This document shows, piece after piece, positions 54,363 through 62,900 of a DNA stretch of 64,000 bases (position 1 is the first letter of the stretch; every line of letters begins with the position of its first letter). The notes beneath the pieces are model-generated. The model had not been told where the DNA came from, did no database searches, and was given only the letters and a program-made list of their open reading frames with translations. Location: positions 1,067,992 to 1,131,991 of the forward strand of contig NZ_CP101322.1 in NCBI RefSeq assembly GCF_024300625.1, in the 5' to 3' direction. This stretch comes from Halovivax gelatinilyticus (GTDB taxonomy: Archaea; Halobacteriota; Halobacteria; Halobacteriales; Natrialbaceae). The position numbers and the translations under genes are program-made.

Positions 54363-54935
54363 TCAGGCGAACGAGAGCTCGTCGCTGCCCCCCACTTCGC
54401 CGAAGAGCCAGTCGGCGTGTTCGAGCGCGTACTCGTGGTGTTCGTCCTCGATGGCGCCGATGCAGTCTTCGACGAGGATCGGACGGAAATCGCGAAGCCC
54501 GGCGCTGCCGGCGCTGTGGAGGACGCAGACGTTCGCGAGCGTGCCACAGAAGAGCAGGGTGTCGATCGTCCGGGCCGAGAGCCAGCCCTCGAGTTCGGTC
54601 CGCTGGAAGGCGTCGTAGGTGTGCTTTTCGACGACGTGATCCGCCTCGTCGGCCGGCAGTGCCTCGATGATCTCCGCGCCCCAGGAGCCCTCGACGACGT
54701 GCTCGCCCCACTGGTCGAACTCGTCGTAGTAGTGGGCGTCGTCGAACTGCTCGGGCGGGTGGACGTCCCTGGTGTAGACGACGCGGACGCCCGCCTCGTG
54801 TGCCCGATCGACCAGCGAGGCGATCGGGTCGATCGGCTCCTCGCTTCCCGGCGCGTACAGCGCCCCGTCCGGGTGACAGAAGTCGTTTTGCATGTCGACG
54901 ACCACCACCGCCGTTCGCGCGGGATCGAGTTGCAT
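54363..54935 (-). CDS. pncA: Nicotinamidase/isochorismatase-family hydrolase
   Basis: The 190-residue protein shows the pattern TAVVVVDMQNDFCHPDGAL (catalytic Asp, metal site), VYTRDVHPPEQF (metal His), VVEKHTYDAFQRTELEG (catalytic Lys) and LLFCGTLANVCVLHSA (nucleophile Cys and cis peptide). It hydrolyses nicotinamide to nicotinate. The neighbouring nicotinate phosphoribosyltransferase 2 kb away supports this role in NAD salvage. ATG 54935 gives the standard N-terminus. Confidence 0.9.
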   Translation of the reverse strand: MQLDPARTAVVVVDMQNDFCHPDGALYAPGSEEPIDPIASLVDRAHEAGVRVVYTRDVHPPEQFDDAHYYDEFDQWGEHVVEGSWGAEIIEALPADEADHVVEKHTYDAFQRTELEGWLSARTIDTLLFCGTLANVCVLHSAGSAGLRDFRPILVEDCIGAIEDEHHEYALEHADWLFGEVGGSDELSFA

Positions 54936-55036
54936 GGTCGCCGGTAGGGCGGAGAGAACGTTAAGGGTCACGTCGAACGCCGATCGCCACGACCGAGGAT
55001 ATTTTACCTCGTCCGCCCAAGCCACGGGCACCTATA

Positions 55037-56707
55037 ATGAATGCTAGAGGTGCGCTCGTACTCGCCGCGCTCGTCGCGATCTCGCTCGTCGCCGTTCCAC
55101 TCGCCGGCGCGGGCGGCGGGTCGAGCGTCGACACTGGGGTAGGGGCTCCCGACAGCGAGACGGCAGCGACGCCCGCGGACGCGTCGGTCGGATCGATCTG
55201 GTATCAGGCCGACGAACGCGACGAGAATCCGACCACCGAATCGACGGTCGGCTACGCGGAGGGCTACTGGTACGACGACGCGCTGCCGGTCGACGACCGC
55301 GACGGCGCCCACGTCAGCGAGGACGAACTCCAGGCGGTGGTCTACCGATCGATGGCCCGCACCGAGGAGATCCGCGGGCTGACGTTCCAGGAGGTCCCGG
55401 ACGTCGACGTCGTCACGCGCGAGGAGTTCCAGGAAGAGACCGACGAGCTCTTCGCAGACCTCACCGAGCGCGACGAACTGGTCGAGAACGTCCGGTACGA
55501 GGCGTTCTTGATGGTCGATCGCGAGACCGACGCGGTCGAGGCCTTCGAAGCGCTCTACGGCGGGGCCGTCGGCGGCTACTACGATCCCGCCGAGGATCAG
55601 ATCGTCCTCGTCTCCGACGATCTCGAAGACGTCGAGGTCGACGAGGTGACCCTCGGTCACGAGTTACTCCACGCGCTCCAGGACCAGCACTTCGGACTCG
55701 AAGGCTACGACCGCGAGACGATCGATTCAGACGGCGCGGTCAACGGCCTCATCGAGGGCGACGCCGTCTTCGTCGACGAGCAGTACGAAGCTCGCTGTGG
55801 CGACGAGTGGGACTGCCTCGAGCCCGAAGCGACGATGCCCGACACGCCGGAGATCGTCTGGGGACAGTATCTCACGCTGATCATGCCCTACGACGAGGGG
55901 CCGAACTTCGTCGAGTTCCACTACGAGCAGGGTGGCTGGGACGCGATCGACGCACTGTACGACGAGCCACCGGCGAGCACGTCCGAGGTCATCCGACCCG
56001 GCGAAGAGCGAGCACCGGTCGACGTGGAACCGGCCGATCGGTCGACCGACGCCTGGTCGGTGTTCGAACCGGACGAGGGCCCGACCGTCCAGCGCGTCGG
56101 CGAGGTGGGCCTCGTCTCCATGTTCATGCACGACTCGGTCGAGCGCGGCGGCAACTCGGTTCTCTCGATTCAGGACTGGGCGCAGGCGACCGCCGACGGC
56201 GGCGAAACCTACGTCTACGACCAGTCGATCACCGACGGCTGGGCGGGCGACGGACTCGTCGTCTACACCACCGACGCGGAGACGGTCGACGAGAGCGCCT
56301 ACGTCTGGGAGACCGAGTGGACGTCGACGGAGCAAGCGAACGAGTTCCTCGACGCCTACCTCTCGCTGCTGGCGCTCCACGGCGGTGAACCGGTCGAGGG
56401 CGTCGAGAACACCCTGACGCTCGACGGGGGCTACCCCGGCGCCTATCACGTCGACCACGACGACGAGACGGTGACGATCGTCCGAGCGCCGACGGCGGCC
56501 GACCTGCCCGACGTCGACGCCGAGGCGGGCGCCGAGGGTGAGGACACGATCGATCACGCCGTGTTCGGAACCGACGATGCGGAGAACGACACCGACGAAC
56601 GCGACGATTCGACGGACGACGACGGAGATGACTCCCTGACCGGATTCGGACCGCTCGTCGCCATCGCCGCGCTCGCCCTCGCGATCGGGATCGCGCGCCG
56701 ACGGTAG
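55037..56707 (+). CDS. Secreted HExxH metalloprotease-like protein (Hvo_1808-type surface protein)
   Basis: The 556-residue protein has an N-terminal signal (ALVLAALVAISLVAVPLAGA), and the metal motif HELLHALQDQHF (HExxH) near residue 215, followed by NGLIEGDAVFVDEQYEAR, the expected Glu ligand. The Asp/Glu-rich C-terminus DSTDDDGDDS is followed by GFGPLVAIAALALAIGIA-RRR, a PGF-CTERM-like sorting signal. It is probably processed by an archaeosortase and lipid-anchored. I recall this family as Hvo_1808-type; substrate unknown. Confidence 0.85.
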   Translation: MNARGALVLAALVAISLVAVPLAGAGGGSSVDTGVGAPDSETAATPADASVGSIWYQADERDENPTTESTVGYAEGYWYDDALPVDDRDGAHVSEDELQAVVYRSMARTEEIRGLTFQEVPDVDVVTREEFQEETDELFADLTERDELVENVRYEAFLMVDRETDAVEAFEALYGGAVGGYYDPAEDQIVLVSDDLEDVEVDEVTLGHELLHALQDQHFGLEGYDRETIDSDGAVNGLIEGDAVFVDEQYEARCGDEWDCLEPEATMPDTPEIVWGQYLTLIMPYDEGPNFVEFHYEQGGWDAIDALYDEPPASTSEVIRPGEERAPVDVEPADRSTDAWSVFEPDEGPTVQRVGEVGLVSMFMHDSVERGGNSVLSIQDWAQATADGGETYVYDQSITDGWAGDGLVVYTTDAETVDESAYVWETEWTSTEQANEFLDAYLSLLALHGGEPVEGVENTLTLDGGYPGAYHVDHDDETVTIVRAPTAADLPDVDAEAGAEGEDTIDHAVFGTDDAENDTDERDDSTDDDGDDSLTGFGPLVAIAALALAIGIARRR

Positions 56708-56816
56708 GATTCGCTGACCGTCGAGAGGTCGCACGACAGCAGAAGGGATCCGACGTCGATCGCCGACGGATCGCCGCGACGAATACGCTTTTTTCCCCGG
56801 GCGAGAACCCTCAGAC

Positions 56817-57977
56817 ATGACGACGCCCTTCGGTACCGTTCCGTCCGAGGCGATCGCGGACGGACGCGCCACCGACGCCTACTTTCAGCGCACCCGCGAG
56901 ACGCTCGAACACGCGGGGAAGAACCCCCACGTGGTCGCCGAGGTGACCGCCGATCAGTTTCCCACCGGCTCGTTCGAGGTGTTCACCGGCGTCGCCGAGG
57001 CCGCCCGACTCTTCGACGGCCGACCGGTCGACGTCGACGCGTTTTGCGACGGTCGCCTGTTCGACGGCGGCCCCGTGATGCGGATCGAGGGGTCGTACCT
57101 GGCGTTCGCCGAACTCGAGACCTCGTTGCTCGGACTGCTCTCACAGCCGAGCGCGTTCGCGACGGCCGCCCTCGAGTGTCGCACGGCGGCACCCGACTCG
57201 ACCGTCCTCTCGTTCGGTGCCAGACACGTCCATCCGGCGCTCGGGTCGGTCGTCGAGCGCGCCGCGCTGGTCGCCGGCCTGGACGGCTTCTCGCACGTGG
57301 CCGCCGGCGAGCTGCTCGGTCGCGAGGCGAGCGGGACGATGCCCCACGCGCTCATGTTCTGCTTCGGCGAGGGGAACCAGGCCGACGCCTTTCGCGCCTT
57401 CGACGAGGCCGTCGCCGACGACGTCCCCCGAATCGCGCTGACCGACACGTTCTGGGACGAGGTCGCCGAGACGCTGCTGGCCGCCGAGACGCTCGGGGAC
57501 CGACTCGCCGGCGTTCGACTCGATACGACGGGGTCGCGTCGGGGCGACTTTCGACACATCGTCCGCGAGGTGCGCTGGGAACTCGACGCCCACGGCTACG
57601 ACCACGTCGAGGTCTTTCTCTCCGGCGGGCTGGGCCCCTCGGAACTCTCCGCGTTGGCCGACGTCGCCGACGGCTTCGGCGTCGGGAGCGCGATCACGAG
57701 CGCCGATCCGGTCGACTTCAGCCTCGACATCGTCGCCATCGACGGCGAGCCGGTCTCGAAGCGCGGCAAGCTCTCCGGCGTCAAGGACGTCTATCGGACG
57801 CCCGACGGCGGCCACCACGTGACGCTCGCCGACGGCGACGGACCGACAGAAGGTGAGTCCCTGCTGGAACCGCTCGTTCGCGACGGTGAGATCGTCCGCG
57901 ACTTCGAGCTGGAGGCGGCGACCGAACGGTGTCTCGCAGAGGCCGAGGCGGTCGGGTTCGGCTCGGCTGGCGGGTAG
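56817..57977 (+). CDS. pncB: Nicotinate phosphoribosyltransferase
   Basis: The 386-residue enzyme has the PRTase layout of the nicotinate/quinolinate family: EVTADQFPTGSFEVFTGVAE, the Arg site SFGARHVHPALGSVVERAAL, VRLDTTGSRRGDFRHIVREV (phosphate site) and FLSGGLGPSELSALADVADG. It makes nicotinate mononucleotide from nicotinate and PRPP, the next step after nicotinamidase encoded 1.9 kb upstream. ATG 56817 is the natural start. Confidence 0.9.
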   Translation: MTTPFGTVPSEAIADGRATDAYFQRTRETLEHAGKNPHVVAEVTADQFPTGSFEVFTGVAEAARLFDGRPVDVDAFCDGRLFDGGPVMRIEGSYLAFAELETSLLGLLSQPSAFATAALECRTAAPDSTVLSFGARHVHPALGSVVERAALVAGLDGFSHVAAGELLGREASGTMPHALMFCFGEGNQADAFRAFDEAVADDVPRIALTDTFWDEVAETLLAAETLGDRLAGVRLDTTGSRRGDFRHIVREVRWELDAHGYDHVEVFLSGGLGPSELSALADVADGFGVGSAITSADPVDFSLDIVAIDGEPVSKRGKLSGVKDVYRTPDGGHHVTLADGDGPTEGESLLEPLVRDGEIVRDFELEAATERCLAEAEAVGFGSAGG

Positions 57978-58076
57978 CTGGGTACGCACTGGTAGGTGAC
58001 GGGCCACCCGATGGCGGGTCACGATAGACGTCGCGTCAGGTCCGAAAAACGGTGGGAGACGAGTGAAAACGGCGTT

Positions 58077-58679
58077 TCAGAGTTCCTCGATGCTCCCGTC
58101 GGAGGGCCGCTCGCGGAAGACGTGTCCTTCGAAGAGCGTCACCCCGACGTCGTCGTCCTGCCAGGCGGTCGGCGGGAGGCCGGCTTTGCGACAGGTTCGA
58201 TCGAGATACTCGCGCTCGGTCCAGCCGTGTTCGACGGGGACCGTCGGGTAGAGCCAGCCGCCGTCGCCGCGACCGTCCACTGCGACGCCGTGTTTGCCGA
58301 GTTCGAGGTCCGCGAGCGGATCGTCGGTGAGTAGAATGTTCCGGACGGCACAGACGGAGACGGTCAGGTTGTCGAGTTCAGACGGCGTGACCTCCGAGCC
58401 ACAGGAGTCTGCGCTCGCCGCCTGGATCGCCGCGTCGACGATGACGTGGCCGAGCTGGTCGTCCGAGCGGTAACCGCCGGCACAGCCGCGGAGGCTGCCG
58501 CGGCCCCGAGTGGACTCGAGGCGGACGAACGCGCCCGTTCGCTCGTAGAAGGCTTCACGCATGCTTCCCGGATGTTCTCGTTGGCCGTGCCGTACGAACG
58601 CTTCGACGGCCTCGCGCGCGAGTTCGACGGCGCGAGCACCGTCTTCGTAGGAGAGATCGACCCCCTGTCCCTGGGACAT
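58077..58679 (-). CDS. AMMECR1-domain protein (TIGR00296 type)
   Basis: The 200-residue protein has the AMMECR1 core: GAFVRLESTRGRGSLRGCAG with LRGCxG motif, SADSCGSEVTPSELDNLTVS and WLYPTVPVEHGWTEREYLDR. This conserved domain is found in archaea and eukaryotes; its enzyme activity is not established as far as I know. The ATG at 58679 starts a normal N-terminus. It reads away from the RNase P RNA gene, with about 100 bp between them. Confidence 0.88.
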   Translation of the reverse strand: MSQGQGVDLSYEDGARAVELAREAVEAFVRHGQREHPGSMREAFYERTGAFVRLESTRGRGSLRGCAGGYRSDDQLGHVIVDAAIQAASADSCGSEVTPSELDNLTVSVCAVRNILLTDDPLADLELGKHGVAVDGRGDGGWLYPTVPVEHGWTEREYLDRTCRKAGLPPTAWQDDDVGVTLFEGHVFRERPSDGSIEEL

Positions 58680-58751
58680 ACAAGAGTAAATGGGGATTAA
58701 CACCCAAAAGCGCTTCCCTTCGAGAAACCGGCAAGGGTTGCCGACCGCGAT

Positions 58752-58760
58752 CCCTAAATG
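58752..58760 (+). promoter_or_regulatory. TATA box of the RNase P RNA gene
   Basis: CCCTAAATG is centred at about 58757. The first base of the predicted P1 strand (58784) is 27 bp downstream, the standard archaeal spacing, which supports that start. Confidence 0.6.
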
Positions 58761-58783
58761 GATCGAGTGCGTACGTCAAAATC

Positions 58784-59427
58784 GGGTGAGAGAGCCCGGC
58801 TGCCGCGTCGTGCGCCCCGGCAACGGGGCGCTCGGAGACTCCACAATGGAGAACGGGTGTCGGCCGCCCTGGAAGCCACGGTCGACACCTGCACCGTGAC
58901 CGCGCCCAAAGCCGGGCCTGGTCACGCCAACAGCGCACTACCGCGGTGCGTCGACGACGGCTTCGGCCGTCGGATACCGAGAGGTGACGCCCCAGGGCGT
59001 CTCTCGGACCAACGTGGTTTCGTCCCTTCGGGACGGGCCACGCCCGCGAGGAAAGTCCCCCCACCCGCCGGACGGGTGACCGGACGCAAGTCCGGGACGG
59101 GAGACCGTCGGCTCTGGAACAGAAACGACACGTCTCGGCCCGACCGATGAGGCGCGCGAACCCGACCGCGAGGAAGGGGAGTTGACCCGCCGAGGGAATA
59201 TGCGAGGCGGCGTACGCCGCCGACCGAACCGTCTCAGTCGTTCGACGCGACGGATCGTGTCCGTCACGATCGAGACGGAGACGGCCGAGGATCGATGGAA
59301 CGGCGAATCCTCACCGGTGCAAGTCCGCGTCGCTGGTAGTCCGGCGATGCCGCGGTGCAGACCGCGGGCGATGCGGACGCTCAGCCAAATGCCGGGGAGA
59401 ACAGAAGGGGGCTTACTCCTCTCACCC
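58784..59427 (+). ncRNA. rnpB: RNase P RNA, with an enlarged P2-P3 region
   Basis: The core motifs are clear: CR-I GAGGAAAGTCCCCCCACC (59050 region), CR-II-like GGAACAGAAACGACACG, CR-IV-like CCTCACCGGTGCAAGTCC and CR-V AACAGAAGGGGGCTTACT (59399-59416). P1 is GGGTGAGAG (58784-58792) with CTCTCACCC (59419-59427), 9 bp, and P2 is CCCGGC (58795-58800) with GCCGGG (59391-59396). CR-I begins about 250 nt after P2 instead of the usual few tens. The gap folds into several hairpins, e.g. GCGCCCCGGCAACGGGGCGC and CGTGG...CCACG (P3-like). It is the RNA of RNase P, which trims tRNA 5' ends. Confidence 0.92.
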
Positions 59428-59933
59428 ACACTCACGACGTAGAGCGGCCGCGCTGTCGCGAGACGTGCTCGTACGAAGCCGACGTAGGGATCGAAGACGA
59501 CGCACCGACAGCCACGACGATATCCGGTCCATCGTCAGCCTGAGTTGACGGTGAATGTGTTGGCACCACCACACTCATGAGTTTCGGACATTCTTGCTGG
59601 TATAAACTCTACAGTAATTGTCAATGGGTCGTTTCTGTGCGGACATCTGATAGTAATTGGCCATTGTCGGTAGTATCTGGCCAGAATCCACGAGTTAGAT
59701 CAATTTATTATTTAATTTTGGTAGTTAAATATCCCGGCAGTGGTTGAATTGAACTTTGTGGCCCGTTATATCGGCCGGTAACAGCATTCGCCAGCGTCGC
59801 GATGATATATTTCTGCGATTAAATATCGGAAGTAAGAATTTCCAATGGTGGTTGAGTTCACGAATAGTTAACAGTGTGTCCCAGTTCGGAGTTAAGGTGT
59901 GTGTCACGACAGGCGCTGACACACACGAGAGAC
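59428..59933. other. AT-rich leader region of the large subtilase gene
   Basis: About 500 bases without a gene. From 59570 onwards it is markedly AT-rich (TATTATTTAATTTT around 59705) and has several short repeated phrases (TTAAATATC twice, TGGTTGA twice, TAGTAATTG twice). This is probably the regulated promoter and leader of the secreted protease. Confidence 0.55.
59897..59926. promoter_or_regulatory. Perfect 10-bp inverted repeat before the subtilase start
   Basis: GTGTGTGTCA (59897-59906) and TGACACACAC (59917-59926) surround a 10-nt loop, 7 bp before the ATG at 59934. It is either an operator or a 5' leader hairpin that could hide the start codon. Confidence 0.6.
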
Positions 59934-62900
59934 ATGAGCGACACACAACGTTCGACCCGAATCCGGGTCATGGCACTCGTGTTCGCGCTTCTCATGATCG
60001 GCTCGATGCCTGCGATGGCGGTCGCAGGCAGCGGCCTCGGAGGAGCGCCGACACAGAGCGACGCCGGCGTTACGGACGTCGGCGTCACACAGAGCGTAGA
60101 CGATCGAACGAACGCACCCGCAGAAATCGACGACGACCTTAGAGACGCCGACGGCGAGGTCGATGTCGTCGTCCGCTTCGACGAGACGGACGTCGCCGGC
60201 GCGGCGACGACCGACGACGCGATCGGACAGCTCCAGACCCACGCACAGGCGACGCAGGTTTCCTTCCTCGAGTGGGTCAAAGAGACCGAGAGCGTCACGT
60301 TCCAGAACGACTTCTGGATCGCCAACGCCATTCTCGTGACGGTGGACACCGAGCGGGCCGAACAGGACGGGATCGATCCGTTCGACGAGATGGCGGCCCA
60401 ACCCGACGTCGAGCGGCTCCACGCGAACTTCGAGCTCTCGACGATGGACGGGACGACGGCCGACGCGAACGAGTCGGAAACCACCGTCGAGACGCCCGAG
60501 TCCACCGCTTACGATACCACGTACGGACTCGAGATGATCAACGCGACCGAGGTGTGGGACAACCACGGCACCCAGGGCGACGGCGCGGCCGTCGCGATCC
60601 TCGACACCGGGCTCGACGACGATCACCCGGACATGGAGATCGACGAGGGCAACTGGGCCGAATTCGACGGCTCCGGCGAACCGGTCGACAGCGATCCGAA
60701 CGACGGCCACGGCCACGGAACGCACGTGAGCGGCACCGTCCTCGGACCGGCAGAGCCGGCCGACGAAGACGTTCCCGCCTACGGCGTCGCACCGAACGCG
60801 GAGCTGTACAACGCAAAGGTGCTAGACGACATGGGCGGCGGAACCTTCGCCCAGATCATCGCCGGGATGGAGTGGGCCGTCGACGACACCGACGCCGACG
60901 TCGTCTCCATGAGCCTCGGCGCGCCGGGCTACGAGTCGGACATGATCGAACCGTCCGAGAACGCCCGCGACGCCGGCGTCCTCCTCGTCTCGTCGATCGG
61001 AAACGACGGCGAGGGAACCAGCGGCTCACCGGGTAACGTCTACCCGAACGTCGCGAGCGGCGCCGTCGACGAGAACACGGACGTCGCGTCGTTCTCCGGC
61101 GGCGAGGAGGTCACGACCGACACCGCCTACCCCGATGCACCCGACTACTGGCCGGACGAGTACGTCGTTCCGGACGTCGCCGCGCCCGGCGTCGACGTGC
61201 TGAGCGCCCACCCCGCGGGCGGAACCATGTGCGCGGGTGGACCCGAGTACTGCGAGGTGAGCGGCACCTCCATGTCCGCGCCGCACAAGGCCGGCGCCTT
61301 CGCGCTGATGATCGCCGCCTCCGGCGGCGCTGCCGACCGCGAGGCGCTGATCGACGCGATGGAGGAGACGGCGTGGAAGCCCGACGACTGGGACGAACCC
61401 GACGAGAAGGACGTCCGATACGGTTACGGCATCATCGACGTCGCCGCCGCGACCGACCTCGTTGCCCTCGACAGCGGGATCAACGGAACGGTGACCGACG
61501 CCGACGGCGATCCGATCGAGGGGGCGACCGTGACGATAGACGAGACCGACACGAGCGTCACCACCGACGCCGACGGGCAGTACACCCTGCTCGCCCAGCC
61601 GGACGAATACACGGTGACCGCCGACGCGTTCGGCTACGCGGAGGCGAGCGAGTCGGTCGAGGTTCCGGACGACGAGACGTTCGTCGAACAGGACTTCGAA
61701 CTCGCCGACGGCGTCGGCGCCGCGCTGATCGCCGGACAGCCCGACGGTCTCGAGGGCGGCGACTCCTTCGACGTCACGTTCGACGTGGCGAACCTCGAGA
61801 CGTACACCGTCGATCGCGCGGGCGACTACGACGGCGACCTCACCCTCGCGTTCGACGGCGAGTCGATCGACGAAGGCGAGGAAGTCGACGTCGGTGACGT
61901 CACCGGCGAGGTCACGCTCAGCGTGACGACCGAGGTCGACACCGCAGGAGACCTCGAACTCGAGCACACCTTCGCGGGCTCGGGAGACACTGAAACGATC
62001 ACCACCGGCCCCACCGCGGTCTTCGAGGAGTTCGTCCCGGTCGCCGTCGTCGACGACGGCACCTGGGGCGACGACGTCGTCGACCGACTCGAAGCACAGC
62101 TAGACGCGAGCTACGACCTCTCGCTGCTCAGCGGCTCCGAGGCGGTCGACGCCGCGGAGAACGACGAGTACGAGGCCTACGTGGTGCAAGATATCGACGA
62201 GACGCACGTCGCCGACTTCGCGACCCAGACCGACAGCCCGAGCACGGGCGTCGTCTGGCTCGACAACTGGGGCAGTTCGAGCAACGCGATTCCGGCCAAA
62301 TCGAACGTCTTAGAGAATCCGGAGTCGACGTCCCAGAGCTTCACCAGTCCGAACCCCGACGTCGAGATCCTCGCCGATCACCCCATCTTCGAGGGTATCG
62401 GTGACGTGGGCGACACGGTGTCGATTCACAGCGCTACCTTCGCCGACCACTCGTGGTTCGACGGCTACGACGGCGAGATCGTCGGCTACATCCAGGCCGG
62501 CGGCGTCGACGACGGCGACGGCATCGGCGTCGACGAGGAGAAGCGAACCGCGCTCCTCTCGTCGTTCGGTTCGAGCAGCTTCGTCGATTCGGGTGACTTC
62601 TCGACCGAGGCCGACGTGGCGCTCGCGAACGCGCTGGCCTGGTCAGCCATCCAGCCGGCGGCCGACCTCGTCGCCGAACAGCCGGTTCACGCCGAACCCG
62701 GCGAGCGCTTCGGCGCGACGTTCAACATGGACGACGTCGAGTCCGTCCAGGTCAGCCTCGCCGACGAGAGCACGGTGGATCAGGACGACCTCGACCTCTA
62801 CCTCGACGACGAGGCCAACGACTGGGACGAGTGGCGAACGTACGAGCCGCCGACCAGCGAGGACGCGTACGCGGTCGAAGTGGATCCGTCGGCTGACGCC

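Noticed and set aside
58784-59010. A separate small structured RNA (for example SRP RNA) upstream of the RNase P core
   Set aside because: The conserved GGAAG/AGCAG helix-8 motif of SRP RNA is not present, and the 5' strand pairs exactly with the 3' end of the RNase P RNA as P1, so I treat it as part of that RNA.
59428-59933. A replication origin in the AT-rich leader region
   Set aside because: No ORB-like repeats and no orc1/cdc6 gene are near; promoter and leader of the subtilase explain it better.
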